Shown: positions 63,972 to 64,000 of the stretch, in pieces | How the letters are laid out: the number at the start of each line of letters is the position of its first letter | Numbering within the stretch: the first letter of the stretch is position 1 | The notes under the pieces: generated by a model | What the model was told of the DNA's origin: nothing | The model's database searches: none | What the model saw: only the letters and a program-made list of their open reading frames with translations | Assembly (NCBI RefSeq): GCF_030499575.1 | Contig: NZ_JASTLC010000001.1 | Location: forward strand, 7,588,001-7,652,000 | Length of the DNA: 64,000 nucleotides | Direction: 5' to 3' | Origin: Streptomyces sp. DG2A-72 | GTDB lineage: Bacteria > Actinomycetota > Actinomycetes > Streptomycetales > Streptomycetaceae | Program-made: the position numbers and the translations under genes

Positions 63972-64000
63972 GCAACTCCCTCCCCCAGCACTGGAGTTGC
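63972..64000. repeat. Inverted repeat at the right window edge
   Basis: GCAACTCC (63972-63979) is mirrored by GGAGTTGC (63993-64000). It may continue beyond the window, so its role cannot be judged. Confidence 0.35.

Overview
The window is a stretch of core chromosome from a Streptomyces species. The case rests on very high G+C, many GTG starts, leaderless-looking genes, the developmental sigma factor WhiG, the regulator NsdA, four clustered type I signal peptidases, and a gene order I recognise as smc - glcP - ftsY - nsdA - amtB/glnK/glnD - ffh - rpsP/rimM/trmD/rplS - sipWXYZ - dprA - whiG - rpsB/tsf/pyrH/frr/cdsA - rlmN. That order was recalled, not searched.

Layout. 1-9.5 kb: start of a probable CAP-domain secreted protein (cut by the window edge), acylphosphatase, a small coiled-coil protein, the SMC chromosome condensation ATPase, a glucose/H+ symporter, a luciferase-like oxidoreductase and the SRP receptor FtsY. 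9.5-18.3 kb: a prim-pol-like protein, NsdA, the ammonium operon amtB-glnK-glnD behind a GlnR-type box, and Ffh. 18.3-21.4 kb is the disturbed part. A TetR/SDR pair with twin operators, a chimeric transposase remnant, a helicase-associated fragment and the last ~70 residues of an FtsH-like protease lie where an intact ftsH-like gene would be expected. 21.4-24.7 kb: a methyltransferase, an archaeal/eukaryotic-type prolyl-tRNA synthetase and a SprT-like metallopeptidase. 25-35.4 kb: ribosome maturation genes, four signal peptidases, Nudix, DUF2469, YraN, ComM-like ATPase and DprA. 35.7-44.7 kb: whiG, a TetR gene, an M23 protein, the S2/EF-Ts/UMP kinase/RRF/CdsA block, an SRPBCC protein and RlmN. 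44.8-48.7 kb: a TPP riboswitch and a thiamin ABC transporter. 48.7-64 kb: mixed accessory metabolism. It includes a LAETG sortase substrate, a LOG-like protein, a two-gene ABC exporter with a degenerate ATPase, an omega-amino acid/aminoaldehyde module with an Lrp regulator, a GH5 glycosidase beside a decayed GH16-like gene, PadR, a 2,4-dienoyl-CoA reductase and a serine hydrolase.

How the genes work together. Several neighbours share a pathway: Ffh and FtsY (SRP targeting) with the four Sip peptidases (signal cleavage); AmtB/GlnK/GlnD (nitrogen sensing); ThiBPQ under a thiamin pyrophosphate switch; aminotransferase, aldehyde dehydrogenase and Lrp (amine catabolism); RpsB to CdsA (translation and phospholipid synthesis).

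The most unusual signal is that dispersed repeats, normally intergenic, also occur inside open reading frames without breaking them. An ~85-bp element sits in frame within the SMC hinge (other copies at 51.6 and 60.5 kb). A ~70-bp element sits in frame within an ABC permease linker (other copies at 24.8 and 37.2 kb). A G-rich hairpin sits in frame within rlmN. I found no CRISPR array, rRNA or intact tRNA gene, and no intact insertion sequence.
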